64,000 nucleotides of DNA from Eumeta japonica (taxonomy: Eukaryota > Arthropoda > Insecta > Lepidoptera > Psychidae). The stretch lies in NCBI GenBank assembly GCA_005406025.1, contig BGZK01000003.1, forward strand, positions 682,001 through 746,000, written 5' to 3'. Made by a program: the position numbers and the translations under genes. The notes below the pieces were generated by a model that saw only the letters and a list, made by a program, of their open reading frames with translations, made no database searches and was not told the DNA's origin. This document shows, in pieces, positions 1 to 13,041 of this stretch; positions within the stretch are counted from its first letter, which is position 1; every line of letters starts with the position of its first letter.

Positions 1-87
1 ATAAATAACCTGTACTTACACACGAAGCACGTCATTACAAGGGAACACTTCTGGCTTGTTTTCTTTCAATTTTTATTAATTTTTTGG

Positions 88-310
88 TTTTCCCGCCGCC
101 GAAGTAAAACGTTGAGTATAATATCCGTCGACGACAAACTTACGTGCGTATTTCCACGACAAGACAGTTTTCGCCGGACGTCTAAAATGACGCGCCGACA
201 CGCCGCAGGCGCCTGTCAACTTATTATACGAATTCATTTAGGTAAGCCAGGATCTCGGTGTGTCTTTTTACGGTGGCCCGCGTCGCTGGACGCGTGTAAC
301 ATATGTTTTA
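88..310. other. CpG-rich island, possible regulatory DNA or first exon
   Basis: This patch is much richer in G+C and CpG than the DNA after it. It begins with an E2F-like TTTTCCCGCC and contains several CGCCG/GCGCC runs. A short plus frame (112-330) crosses it but resembles no family I know. An ATG at 187 leads through CpG-rich codons to AG|GTAAG at 240-246, a good splice-donor match, so a short exon is possible. A conserved non-coding element is an equally good reading. Nothing decides between them. Confidence 0.3.
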
Positions 311-3300
311 AGGAAACGACTGATTTCTAACGTTGTTTAGGCAAATTGTAGATACGCCTAAATTATTTCAGTGTAACTTTAATCTTTAAGGTGGAAAGTA
401 AAATTTGAATTAATGTAAATCTTTTGATATGATTCGTTTCGTGCACATTATCTGCGAACATAATTTTCAAACCGCTTTAATTTTATATAGGCTTATAAAA
501 AAACAGAGGTGGTCTAATGTGTAGTAAGTGCCATTATATTTTTCATTTGTTTTTCACACAGCAAAAGAAGGACCGACATGTGTGCGTCAATTATTATCAT
601 TGTAGTATCTAAGTTTTGACTTTTTTTTTTTTTTATAAATCCATATTGATTTTAAACTAAATATAAGAGAAAACGCTACTGTACAATGTGCGTCAATATG
701 TAGGTTTACATTGTATGACATATCTTTGTTTTGTCATTCCATTGCTTTTTATACTTTTTGCATTTTGTTTTTATTGTTTTTGATTTATTGCAATGATCGC
801 GCAATGGTGCAATTTTAAGAGTATCCTTAATTTGATGATATGTTATAATAAAGAAAATGTCTTTATTTCAATAATACGAAAGTTGTAGCAATTTTATTTT
901 GCTATTTTTTTTTTGTCATTCACTTCCTTGTGCGAATGTTCAAAGACTACAGTCTTTAATTATATGTGTAAATATTGTAAATTGAAGTAGGCATATGTAT
1001 AATTGCGTTAAGTTCTTGTAGCGAAATGTGTTTGTATGAATATTCCATCTGCGGATATATACAAGGTGTCTTATAATTATGCATATCAACGAAAATATAA
1101 GAATTATATTTGTCTACTTGTTGAACGGTATAGTTTCGCCCCAGCGTGTGAAAATTATTAAACGATCCATCTAACGGTACATAGTGGCGATCGAACAGAA
1201 GTTGAGTTGAATGTGCTTATCGTGAAATAGTCGAAGAGATATTGATTTCCTGCCGTCATTTATGGCATTAAAATGTATAAATAACTTACAATAGTTGTAT
1301 TATATATTCATTTCTGAAAAAAAAATCCTCTTCGAAGCCACCATTGTCCCGTTAGGCCACTCGATCCCTTTTCAATTTGTTGTCTATTAAAAATATTCTA
1401 TCAGTATATCTTAAAGTGACAGCGTAAATACGCACATTTTGTATGTACCAAATTTCGTGCCATCAAAAAACCAATTTGTCTGATTTTGTTTCATACTTAA
1501 ATTCAAAGTTCAGGTCTTTGACTACTTTTAGAAATACTAAAACGGCTAATTTGAAGTGTCATGTAACGAGATTGTGAAATTCAGATAGACTTTTTGAGTA
1601 ATTCAGTTTGTTTAAATAGTTTTTATTTATATAAAATTATGCCATTATTCTAAACGGTTGAATTAATTGAATTTATGTCAGACATGAAACGTGATTAGCG
1701 TAATCTTAAATGAAAATTGTTGTTTTAAATTGCTTTTTGAACGATTACAAGAAATATGTCAGTTATGGAATAACTAAAAAAAGTCTATTCCGTTTTTTCT
1801 ATTGGAATATTTCATAAATTTGTGTCTGTCACACATTTTGTATGATTATTTTTTCAATTTTTTTTCTATTTGAATTCTAGGTATTAAAATATAATAAATA
1901 TATTGGATTTTTTTATTTTTATATGTTGTAAAGTTTCTAAACATGTAAAAAAAATGTTACTACTAACAAAATATAATAAAAAATAAATTTCCTACCATCT
2001 GGATATAGCTTCTTGGCAGCTAAATATTTTCCATGTCATATAGATAAGTGTTATTTTAAATTCACTTGAACGTTCGGGTTTAGGTTTAAAGAGGCCTGCC
2101 CCTGAACCACCCTTGATATATTTTAAGGCAGATAAATAATTTCTATTGTCTAACATTCCACTGAAAAAATTATAAATTTTATGATATACTTGTTGATGTA
2201 TTTTACTGTTAGTGTTAAAGGGACAATTATCGTACTTAGAATGGTTGATCTGATGGTGAATATTTTTTTTTTTTACAAAATTTCGTCAGCGATATACGAC
2301 AATACATATTTATCAGCTTAAATATTCTTTTAGCTTAATCTAATAAATCTTTTATTTGTGTTTTTCACGTCTAGAGCACAAATATTAACTGCTAACGATG
2401 TTTAAAGTTAAAACTAAATTTCCAAAATTGATTTATGTGATAGATTAAAAGTAGTAACTATTATTATCCACAACGTAAATAGAGAAAAGGGCTTCTAAAA
2501 TATTACATCTCTTAAATCGCTACAGTGTTTCCACTGATGGCGGTACATACATTATTTTAAATGAAAACCAGGTCAAGTGTAAATGGAGAAGTTTTGGTTG
2601 TACGTCCGTTTCGCATAACTCCCGAATAATTTATCCAATTCTCCAAGATAGATTTTTCTTTATATTGTTTTACACACAAACCTTCGAAAATCATGTCCGG
2701 TAAAAGATGAATTTTAAAATGTATACCATAATAATTATATAAAACTAGAATAGTAGACGTTCTTATGTTATATATTATCTTTCGCTTTAAATATTAAAAA
2801 ATATTCACCTTCAAAAAATTAGTCCATACACTGCCATTATTAAAAATATACAGATATATTAAAATAATGTAAACGAATCGCTGAGATTTTTGAACGATAA
2901 TGCGTTAAGGGCGATGCGACGTTGTGTGCTTATTAAATTAAATTAGATATCGGGCCAATTATATGTTGCTAACTTTCCTTTTGACGTGCGCGCGCGGCGG
3001 CTGGCTTTCGATTATCGATTGGTCGTAGCATCTAACAGGTGTTACGATACATTGTTAAATTTTTACTCAAATTTTTGTAAATCGATAAAAAAACCCTCAC
3101 GAAATGCTCTATGACCATCAATACAATTATACGCACTCGGACTTGTCTTAGCGGTCTATCTTTGTAAAAGGGTTTTACCTTGAAAAGAAAACATATTTGA
3201 TCACCATTCTGTAGCTGGTAATATTGGTTCTTCATTATCTCCATAGACAAAAGTTTTTTTTTATCTTTATTTTTCTTCCTCACTGGGTTCATTTATTCAC

Positions 3301-6300
3301 CTAAATATAAATAAACTTGTGTAATGAAAAAGTACTCGGGATTTTGGGTCTTAATTATTTGGATGTCTACGAATTTTTTAATCTTAATGGAGAGTTCCAA
3401 CTATAGCACTATATTGAGCGCTTCTTTCATAACCACCTTTGACATTTGTTTTTATCTAAATTAGCTTTTGCAAGTCAGTTATAAGGTCAAAATTTATCTG
3501 AAAAGGCAGTTTTGGATATGAAATATTTTTAGGCGCGTTATGATAAGAAGTAAAAACTTTCTTATGAAATGGCGTGACCTACCATTCAATCATCTTCATG
3601 TCTTGTCGGCTCTCCGGCCCAGGGGAGTGTCCCTCTTAATACCTCAATTGAACGCTTCCCTCTCATCTATTCTATACACTCGCTACTTTACGTGTATGTG
3701 TCAGTGTGAGCGTGCCTAAGTAGTTTTTTAAACTAACGTTTGCCAGGCGCGGTTCTAGAATTTAGTTCAGGTGGTGTCATTTTACTGGATTTCGTTGGGG
3801 AGAGGGAGGCATTTTTTGTGTGTGTGATAACTTATTTTCAATGGGTTGCAGACAAAAAAAAGTACTTACGTCAGGGGGCGTAATGGTTCCCGTTGCCCCT
3901 TCGGATCTGCGTCTGACGCTTAGAGCCTCATTCCTGAATAGTTGATGTGTTTGAAGGAATTTGTGAATTAAAATCTTAAAAGTGTTAATTAATCATTTCT
4001 TGGAATACAAATTTATTTATAGAAATATCAAATTATATTTACACTTTCAGTAAATGATGAAAATATGTTGATATTATAATTTCGTAAAAAAAATAAAACT
4101 TGTATTTATTTTATCATATTATAATAATAAATAAAATGTATAATTTTTATGTTAATGACTCTTGGAATATTTCGTTGATTTTTATTGTTTTCACTTTTTT
4201 GTTTTTATTTCAAGAAGGAAATGAATCCGTTTAAGTGTCTCAAGACGGCTAAATTTTTTAGTGAAAGTCAATTCAAAAGGAGGTCATGAAAGAAGCCCTA
4301 GTGAAGAAAAGATTGATCTAATGTCTTGTGTCTTGGTTTTCTTTTTTTTTTTTCAAAAAAGCATACTGATGGTCATAAGTAAATTGATAAATTCGTTATT
4401 GGTCGTTACGTGAATAAATGTAATTATTTATCGACCAAAGAATGGTGCGAAATTTCATGAATGATGGGACGATGAACTTGTCGTATTCTTTTTTTTTTTC
4501 TATAGGAACTTTCGTAATCGGGTGCCAGCTAGCGCGTGCGGGTCAGGTGTGATATAATAAGAGTATCAATGTAAGTGCGAGTGTATTTAAAGAAAAAAAG
4601 TCTAATAATCTAAGCCGCGACCGTGTGGAGTCCGACTGAAGTTTGTCATATTAACGATGTAAGTTAGTCGTTTAAGGACGTATTATTTTTAAATTGTTTA
4701 TATAGAAATAAAAATATTCAATTCAGCATTGAAATAAAGTGATGAAATTGATTTTTTACAATTTTGATTTTATTGCCTTTGATTGAAGGTCCTTTTCGAT
4801 TCACCCTTGCCGAGTACATATGCTTATACCTGTTTTATAGGTGAAGAACACTTACTCATTTCCAGATCAAATAGTGACGTATATCATTTATTATATCGTT
4901 TAACCGAACAATTCATTTCAAATGCACGAGATAAAGTTGGAGCGGAGATAACCTCGCACCCTTGCTTGAGGCTCGGAAACCGCGTTCCAATCTCAGACCT
5001 GCATAATACTGCATATTAAAATACACATCAGTTGGTTTATAACATGAACTTTCAAATATTTGGCAATAAGGTAGGCAGAGACGTCCACTTGCCTTTCACA
5101 CACACATCCTTATGCGCCATTTTTGCTTCACTGTAGTATATCAATTTTATTTAAACAATTTTACCGATTTCGTATGATTCAAAACAGATCGCCCATTATA
5201 AAAGCGACAATACGTGACCAGGATTAAAATTATTCACGTAGTGGTCAGTTCTGACCATTTAGGCGAGTTTTTAATAGGTCTGATTAATTAAAATTCTATT
5301 TTACGTTAGAAGCAAATTGAGTTTTATTACATTACAAATAGATCACTAAAATACTAAAGATTGTAGAGCGAAATAAAAGTAATATAAAAATCATACACCA
5401 TGGATGGAATTTAAAAAATGGGTGGTCGCGGGACACCCATCAGGAACACACTTATTTTTTGAATATGAACAATGCCAAGTAAGGAACAAAATCAGAGTTG
5501 TGTTTAATTTAAGAAAAAATTAAATTTACTTTCGTTGTGTTATGATTTCTGCCAGTCAACTCTTACCGCAAACCGCGTCAAGGGACGGCGTTCCAAAACT
5601 TTAATAAGATTTTTAGTCATTTTTCCAATGACTCGTTTTCGAAATGGAACCACGCAAATTGAGTGCATCTTGTACTATAGTAAATTGATTGTTCTCCTTT
5701 GACCCTTTAATATGTAACTAATTTGGTATACGTAACATTATTTAGGGCACCCTTCGTCGACCTTTTTATCACATTTTTTTTTCTGTCGATTGACTTTCAA
5801 TTATTCTTTTCAGATGGTCAAACCACTTCAAATACTCTTTCCTTTTATAGTCGCTATGTTTCTTCTATTAAATCATTCTTACATGATATTGTTAATATTC
5901 ATCTTTAAGGGTCTATATACATTTCGAGGGATCATCTTTATTGCATTTATTTTATTTTCATATTCTGCAATACTTTCGCTGCAGGAATGATAATTATTGC
6001 TAAACATATTTACCGTGAATGTTGGGTCCCGCATTTTTAAACCGAAATGCTTAAACGACGTAAGTTTTATGGAGCAATATATGTAATAAATGCTTGTACA
6101 GGTAAAAACTGTTTCATATGAATATAATATACTAAATTGTAGGCGGAGAGCAAATTTTAGTCATGATAAATTAAATACGTAGTAATTATCCGTCTATATC
6201 CAATACATTCGACAACATGAGTACATGTGTTTTCATACATACTATTTAGATGTATTTTACAAAATACATTTTCTGTTTAATAGTACGCTCATCTAGCTGT

Positions 6301-6334
6301 ATGTCGATCTATAGAAACTATCAAGAGCTATCAC
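311..6334. other. AT-rich non-coding stretch
   Basis: I see no supported gene here. Long A/T runs dominate. The open frames at 3032-3292, 4783-5019 and 5723-5990 are AT-driven, low in complexity and match nothing. A small CpG cluster with CGATTATCGATTGG-like sequence lies at about 2985-3030. A more GC-rich patch at about 3740-3930 (GGCGCGGTTCTAGAA, then GGGGGCGTAATGG) looks like a decayed dispersed repeat; the nearest echo is at about 19.1 kb. Confidence 0.5.
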
Positions 6335-6480
6335 GATCAAGATGAAACAGGACCGCAGCAGGAATCGGAACCTAACCTGGACAGAAACAAAAATTGAATC
6401 AAGATCGGAATAGAATTAGAATCTAGGCGTACAAAGTGAGTTGGGCGAAATTTCCTGAAATCATTTGGAGTACTTTTCGA
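6335..6480. repeat. Purine-rich degenerate GGAATC/GATCGG-type repeat, copy 1
   Basis: The plus strand is strongly purine-biased with a loose 6-base rhythm: variants of GGAATCGGAACC and AAGATCGGAATAGAATTAGAATC. The same kind of tract occurs at about 29.4, 41.4, 44.1, 49.2 and 57.4 kb. There is no coding content. It is probably part of a decayed dispersed element. Confidence 0.6.
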
Positions 6481-6792
6481 CGGCCATCTAATCTAACTTC
6501 GATGCTAAAGTTGCGATACAGGATTGATTTCTTTTGAAAGAGTTAAAGTTTACCAGAAAAAAAAAGCAGATTCGTACAGTGATCTGTATTTCTTCAAGCT
6601 GTTTGTTGTTAGACGAAACATTTCTTACGACAGTGAAAGTATATTCTTTCTAATGTTTGTTTATATACACAATAACTCGACCAACAAAATTTAATAATTC
6701 TTATATAAAATCCAACATGTCATGTAGATTGCTATACCCTTAACAGAAAGGAATCATTTTCTTTCTCGATTTAAAACCACAAACTGGCTAAA

Positions 6793-6825
6793 ATTTTGAG
6801 TTTTTACTGAGTAAAAACTCAAAAT
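6793..6825. repeat. Perfect 15-bp hairpin with 3-base loop
   Basis: ATTTTGAGTTTTTAC at 6793-6807 is the exact reverse complement of 6811-6825, with TGA between the arms. No transposon or gene context is evident. Confidence 0.85.
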
Positions 6826-7089
6826 CGCCTAATCTTCAATTAAGACGTGAACATTGTTCATCAATATGTACCAATAGTTAGTGTACGCTAATGTATATGA
6901 ATCTATTAACTTCCACCACGACTCTTTTAAATTATATTTTTAACAAAAGTCAATTTTACAAGTTAGGGGTCATCCATATATCTAAAAAAATTGACATATC
7001 TATTTAAAACCTCTTAGAATCGACGACGAATCAAACATCTACACATATAATTAAATAGTAAACAGCCAAACCTGTACATTGAATATGTT

Positions 7090-7330
7090 TCAAAAAAAGT
7101 AAATGGTATGTACTGTATACCATAATACATACATACTGATCCCAAAATCGCTACTTTTAAATTTTGGTGTATTTGTCTGTTTCTTTGTTGAAATCGCTCA
7201 CTCAAAAACTAATGAACCGATTTCAACAAAACCTTTTTCAAAATTCTTCTCATTCCTTAATTTGAAGTACCTACAGAATAGATTTGAACAAATGACACTT
7301 ACCGTTAGATTTTTTGACAATACCTAGTGT
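7090..7330 (+). repeat. Dispersed repeat with CTGTNTGT / 'AACCGATTT' segment
   Basis: The segment TTTGTCTGTTTC ... AAAAACTAATGAACCGATTT resembles a stretch found in many lepidopteran dispersed repeats (a tetranucleotide CTGT run followed by 'aacggctgaaccgatttt'). Similar segments are at 41.93-42.1 kb (opposite orientation), 49.5 kb and 56.5 kb. The short open frames on both strands at 7014-7327 are by-products of this repeat. Confidence 0.5.
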
Positions 7331-8724
7331 TACAGAAATAAATGTCTCTAAATATCCATAAAATTCTTATTTTTTTAAAACAATAACGTTCATGAAAGTA
7401 AAAAATTTCGCTATAAATATTGTGGCTTTGAAGAAGCCATTACGTCTTACGAGATTATGCCTAAGATTCTGTGGATGATGAAAGACAACGGAGAAATGAA
7501 ATACAACTTTTACGTCTTTTTAAAACGTTATCACGTTAAATAATCGAACGAAGTCGCGGATAATAGTTAGTTTTAGAATATTTATAAAACTTCATATATC
7601 AAAAGCGGTGAATGCGAATTTTCATAGACTCGATACATAACAATTAAAAAGCAACGGTTTCTAAATTTTAAAATTGCCATGTGAATCTCTAGTTAAAACT
7701 GGTCAATTACTTGCTTTAAACAAGTCTAATCGTTTACTTAATGAATAAATGCTTCATTTCAATTCTGTTAGAGGGGTAACCAAAAATTTGCTACAACTAA
7801 AAAATTTAATAGTCCAGAAAAGCGCTTTAAACACAAACTACGCATTAATATGGCCTTAAACTACTTTTTAAGAATCTGCCAAAAAACCGATGAGTTTCAG
7901 GATCATCTGAAACATAATCGTGTATTAACCGCGTGATAAATTCCTTAACTGGTCCAATTTTTTTTTGATAATATTTATGGTGACATGCAACGTTATAAAA
8001 ACTCGTAGTCAAGTACAGTACTAGAAGATACTAGTGAAATATTACTGAACTATTTTAACTTGTACAAACCATTGGCCCTTACTATTAGCGAAAGAGAATT
8101 ATACCGCCACACAGTTGGATCTAAGTGATTAAATTACATTCTTCCACAATGAAAACAAAAATCGGATATTCCCAAGCCGACAAAATTTTATTTCAAGGAA
8201 ACGAGGGCTTTTATTATAAAGATGCTTATTCAAGCTCTTTTTTATAATTGAAGCCGTTAGTGGAGCTTATGAAATATGTTATTTTCTTTCTTTTCTCGCC
8301 GCGCATATAAACGAGCCACTTTGTAATACAGTAGACACCTATGGTAAATATTATGTTTTTAAATCTACATATTGTTATTTATGACTATTTCGAATATTTT
8401 ATCCTTGTTTCGTTTAGATAAGCATAATTTGAAAATTAATGTCTATATTAAATTTTTGTTTTCGTGATTTTAAAAACACACTTTTACGGAGTACGCGAGT
8501 TGAGGACATACTTTTCTTACTGTTTATTTGCTATTATAATTTATTTGTAGATAAGCTTCCTAGACTAAAGATGAATAGTTTGCAATACTATCTTCACCTA
8601 AATTAATATTTTTATCACACATCTGCATAGAGTATATTTCTTATTCTAAACGAAATGAAAGAAAATAAACATTCTTAATCAACGTAAGTTTTTACATCCT
8701 TCCATTGAAAGTTAAAACAAAAGT
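7331..8724. other. AT-rich stretch, nothing recognised
   Basis: No coding similarity, structured RNA or clear repeat was seen. Base composition is the uniform AT-rich background. Confidence 0.5.
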
Positions 8725-8815
8725 TTAGCGTTGCGAACGTCCATGGGCGACGGTGACTATCTAATCTCTGAGGGCTCGTTTGCTTGTTTACCTCTCGGCT
8801 ATTCTATAAAAAATC
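8725..8815 (+). mobile_element. LINE 3' tail of the lepidopteran 'GTCCATGGGCGGCGG' type
   Basis: The segment AGCGTTGCGAACGTCCATGG, followed by GCGACGGTGACTA and ending GCTCGTTTGCTTGTTTACC...CTATTCTATAAAAAA, fits the end of a non-LTR retrotransposon family common in Lepidoptera. That family reads, from memory, '...TCCATGGGCGGCGGT...CATCAGGTG...CGTTTGCCCCCTAT...AAAAA'. A second copy with a piece of its coding end is at 30.23-30.42 kb. Only the tail remains here, as expected for 5'-truncated LINE insertions. Confidence 0.65.
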
Positions 8816-11080
8816 TTTATTTACTTTGCTTCATAAATACAACTGACGGTCCATACAGCTACAACTTTTGACTCTTGAAATATCTTGTACTTTAGTACGC
8901 ACTCAAATTAAACAATAACAAAGGAAACGTAGACGTGGACAGTCTGAACTGTGGGCCATGTTTTTGTATATATTATCAAAAAGTAAAAGGATTATAGAGA
9001 ACCCACAAAAAAATTTAGAAAGTCAATTGTACAAAAATAAATCTAATCTAATCAAATGAACAAGTATGTTCAGTTACAAGCAACTACTACTAGTACTAAA
9101 AAACACGTTCATTTTTGATGTACTGTACGGCAACCTAGTCCAGAGTGCCATACTATTTGAAACATCTTTAAAACACATTCTAGTATTCTGTACGCAAAAG
9201 GTAAAGTTAAATGAATGGCGCCGGAGGACCCTTGACAGAAGCGATAATTTTCGATGGTAGTATATGATATATTTTAAAGAAAGCTTTGGAATCAATGTAC
9301 ACAAATGCATTAAAAATTTTTAACGATTTCCGAATATTTAGAAATATTTTTATTTTAAATATAAATTATTAATAAATGAGCATAGTGTAGGTTGTCATAT
9401 GCACATACAGACAGCGCAACAGTTAAGCAAGCAAGGATAGAATGTAAACGTACAAAACTGTATATGTGAATTTAGTAGTGTAGCCGAGTATCAATGAAGG
9501 GCGAAGTTAACGATAACGGCGACGCTTTTGCTAAGTTAGCGGTAAGGGTGTTTTTCTGTTTACTTTCTGGCGGACGTATGCGCGATGACCGATACCAGAG
9601 AAGCTTCGCTTTTACCAAGTCCTAAGATGAGCGGTCGTCTGGTACGGGCTTATTTCATAAACGGTAAGAGATAGATAATTTTGTAATTTATTATTTTGTA
9701 AAAAAAAATAGTTAATTTTGGAAATCGCATTGTTTGGTGTGGCGAATGGTGAAGAATATTAAAAGGAAAAAGCCATACCTTAAGAAGTCCCTCGTGCATT
9801 ACATTGGTGACTATACCGCCATGAGACTCCGGTTCGATGCAGTGCGCAAGAATTTACATGGCTAGCATTAGAACGACCTGTTCACCTCGGTTCGATACAC
9901 ATCATGGGAGATCCGTTAGATGGCACTAGTGTATCGTTAATATATAGCATATGCGCTAAAATGTTAATGATAGCTGTAACAAAACGAAATTTAATGTAAT
10001 GATGCTGGCTGCATAGTTAACGTGTTGTTTTCGAGTCAAAAGTTTTTAATTTTTTTAGTTCCAATAAGATCGAACCCCAACCATAATTGTCCGTTGATTT
10101 TAAATTAAGTTAAAACACTTGCTCTATGCCCCGGAAAACAATTAAGCGACCGTTCTCGGACTTCGTCAACAACGTAGGAGATATTTCCTCTGGTGTGAAA
10201 CGAATTCAAAATGATTTGATAATGAAAATTATATTTTATCTATCTGTTTGTGTTTTAATAATATCACAATTTTTGTTTCGTATTTAAGTTTAGTACGTTT
10301 GTTGGCGAACGAACACCAGAAATAGATTAGTCACGAACTTTATTTTAATGTTATTCATTAAATTTGATTTATCTTAAGCCTTAACTGTGAATCAATAATT
10401 ATTATAATTGATCGGTCAAAGTAGAGAGAGTATGTAATGTTCCAATTGTCTTAATAATATCTTTTGTATTTTAGTCAACTTTAACTTTTTTTCAAGAATG
10501 AACCAAAAATTATTTTTTAAATGCAATGAAAATAAACTTTGTAATATTTCGAATGACAATGCTTTATTAATAATTCAGAACTGCATGACTAGATATTTAC
10601 AGTTTTTACATGCGTTTTAGATATGACTATTTATTACTCGATTTTAAATTATTTATATTCAATTAAATGACGTAGATAGCTCGATAGATGTAAGTTCTGT
10701 GACTTTAAGTCTATAATATTCCAAAGTCATATAGGTTTAAACTATATAACTTCTTAGCACACTAGTTCTCCGGTTTCACGTCTATTCGCGATGAACGTTT
10801 GCCGGAAATTAACCGAGAAAGTTTCGAGCAAGTTCCTGGCGGATCTGAAGCTGAAATTTCAGTTGAAAACTGCAAAATAAAACTGAGCGAAATCGTTCAT
10901 CAGCTATGATGAAATATCGATAAAATAAGATCCGCTTAATTTACTTAATAAAATAAGAAAAATAACGCGAGGAACACCAATGAATTCTCGGTATATATAT
11001 AAAAAGGAAGAAATTTAGATTTTATTTTTATTTGCATTTAAAAAAATCTGCCAATCTCAATTTATTTATTAGATTTGTCA
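8816..11080. other. Non-coding stretch with a few GC-richer patches
   Basis: No recognised gene. Three patches stand out. At 9494-9541 an ATG-led stretch runs into GTAAGG. At about 9775-9925 two copies of CGGTTCGAT lie 70-80 bp apart beside ACATTGGTGACTATACC, faintly like the end of an LTR plus a primer-binding site. At about 10.77-10.92 kb there is a GC-richer block without an open frame. Frames at 9066-9310 on the two strands overlap and match nothing. Confidence 0.4.
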
Positions 11081-11089
11081 TTTTTGTAA

Positions 11090-11650
11090 ACCCATACAAA
11101 TGGTATTTCTTGTTAATTTGTCAAAATGTTCAGTAACAGCCGCCTTTAGCATTACATTGTCAGCTTATTTTTTGCATCAGACGTCTTTTTTCAGATTTAA
11201 AAATAGGTAATAATCGTTGGGTGATAGGTCTGGACTGAAAGGCGGCCGAGTGTACACGACCTCGAGCCCACAATCAGAAGCTACAGTCTTTCTAGGCTGA
11301 GCGGTGTGAAGCATTATTATTGAGCAAGTCTTCAGCAAATTCCCCTTCGTTTCTTATTTAATGGCTGCTCTTGATTATCAAATAATATTGATATACCACG
11401 CTCTTGTGACATTGACATCTTTGTGTATATTCCTGATAATCCCATAACTTGATGGCCTGACTTTACCGGCTGAATGAAACACCTTGATTCTTTTGGGACG
11501 AAGAGCTCCTTTAATATGCTACTGCTTTAATTCTTGCTTGCTCTGATTGTCATAATAAACTACCTAAGTTTCATCTCCAGTATTATTTCTTTTGATGATT
11601 GAATCTGGATTTTATCCTCATAATTCCAAGTATTGTACATAGTAAAATTG
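11090..11650 (-). pseudogene. Mariner-family transposase pseudogene
   Basis: Read on the minus strand, this is a decayed Tc1/mariner (IS630 superfamily) DDD/E transposase of the Mariner type. The motif TGDET, which carries the second catalytic aspartate in mariners, lies near 11.58 kb, followed by YDNQSKQELKQ, RPKRIKVFHSAGKV and IHKDVNVT. Toward 11.2 kb comes YSPDLSPNDYYLF in the form FSPDLSPNDYYLFLNLKK; its SPNDYYLF portion carries the last catalytic aspartate (the D34D type). Stop codons interrupt it, for example just after TGDET and just after LNLKKDV, and the middle segment (about 11.30-11.40 kb) is scrambled. The amino-terminal DNA-binding half and terminal repeats were not found. A normal mariner transposase is about 340-350 residues, so about half is present. 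It cannot encode an active enzyme. Confidence 0.9.
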
Positions 11651-12780
11651 ATTTTTGCGGTGACTAGAATAGATGCTAGTCTGCGCAGAAAAAAACGATT
11701 TTCTCTTTAGTGCATTTTTGGCTTTTACCTTGACAGATTAAAATTTTAATAACAGCACGGATCTCTAATTTCACTTAAAATGTAAAATGGCTCGGATTGG
11801 CAGCGTTTAACTCCGACATTCACAGACTAATTTTCTAATTTTTTTATTATTTTCTATAAGTAAGTGTATATGGCCAGCATTTAAAAAAGTCGAGGCACCT
11901 CTACAACTAGAATTTATTGAATGCCTCTCGTATAGAATTTGTGTAATCAGAAGAATTAAAAACGTATTATATTTGTCATGATTTATTCACCAAGTAACGA
12001 AGTAATTTATGCTTAAGATAAATTCATATAATAAGTATTTTTTATGAGATGTTTTACGAAAAAGACTTTTGTTTCAATTGAAACTGAAATAATAATATAT
12101 TATGCTTATTTGGTAAAAAAGTACAACATTATAAAGAGGAATCTTTATTCTTCAAACTTTGTATCAATTCTGGTCTCTCACAAGTTACAATTATAACAAA
12201 TCTCATTGATAAAATATTGCTTGCCATTCAATTGGTCTGTAGTCGGCCTGTAAGGAGGTAATCTCTATTGAGCTTAATTAGTTTTATCAATTCACTTAAT
12301 TTATTTTTGTAATATAACCGGATTCACGAGGAATAGAAGCCTATTAAATATGATCTCTTTCACATTCGTAATTTTTTATAACAAATTTAAAATCGACAAA
12401 TATAACTTATCGAAACAAACGAAGAGTTTTGGACAAGAATGTCCGAGTATTCTTAACCGTATGAGTAAACTTAACCTAATATTTAAGAATATTTTTTTAG
12501 TTTTTTTCTCTTTTTCTTAAGTTATCACAACTATCGCTGTAAGTAAATTGAGCGGAAAATTTGAATTGTAAATTTTCGATCATAATTTTTTAAATTAAAT
12601 TTTCATTCTGATTAGACAATATATTCTAGAATTTCATTATTCTATAATTTGTGCGTTTTATTAATATAAAAATCTTTTATCTTATATGCTTATTTCGTTC
12701 TAGACGCTATCGGCAACTCTTGATGAAAATTTTAACTTCCTTCACCAAGTACCTCTTGTACTCAATGTGATGATTGTGCT
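11651..12780. other. AT-rich stretch, nothing recognised
   Basis: The 5' half of the Mariner element might have extended here but no helix-turn-helix sequence could be read. There are no supported features. Confidence 0.4.
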
Positions 12781-12872
12781 AACCTCAAATAATCTCCTGA
12801 CTGACTGACTGCCTATGAATTCTATATATGATTGTCCACGACATCATGTATAGAATTCATAACCTCAAATAA
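12781..12872. repeat. 19-bp hairpin flanked by 12-bp direct repeats
   Basis: The arms are 12814-12832 and 12843-12861. They are complementary except for one position (a T:G type mismatch), with the 10-base loop TGTCCACGAC. The pair is bracketed by the exact direct repeat AACCTCAAATAA at 12781-12792 and 12861-12872. A direct repeat around a snap-back segment looks like a target-site duplication around a tiny insertion, but it could also be a local duplication. Confidence 0.75.
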
Positions 12873-13041
12873 CATGTCCCTCAGCAGCACCAACGGTTTC
12901 CGTATTAGAATTTGCTGTTTACTCATTTTGGATAAGAATAAATTGTGTACACACCTTTTTTTATCGCAGTTTATACACAAAAATGAATATACGTAAAAAA
13001 ATTTAGAAGTTTTTAATAAAAATATTGAAAGATATAATTTC

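Noticed and set aside
9775..9925. Possible LTR end with primer-binding site (ACATTGGTGACTATACC) and two CGGTTCGAT repeats
   Set aside because: No second LTR, no polypurine tract, and no gag or pol frame downstream; the resemblance is too short.
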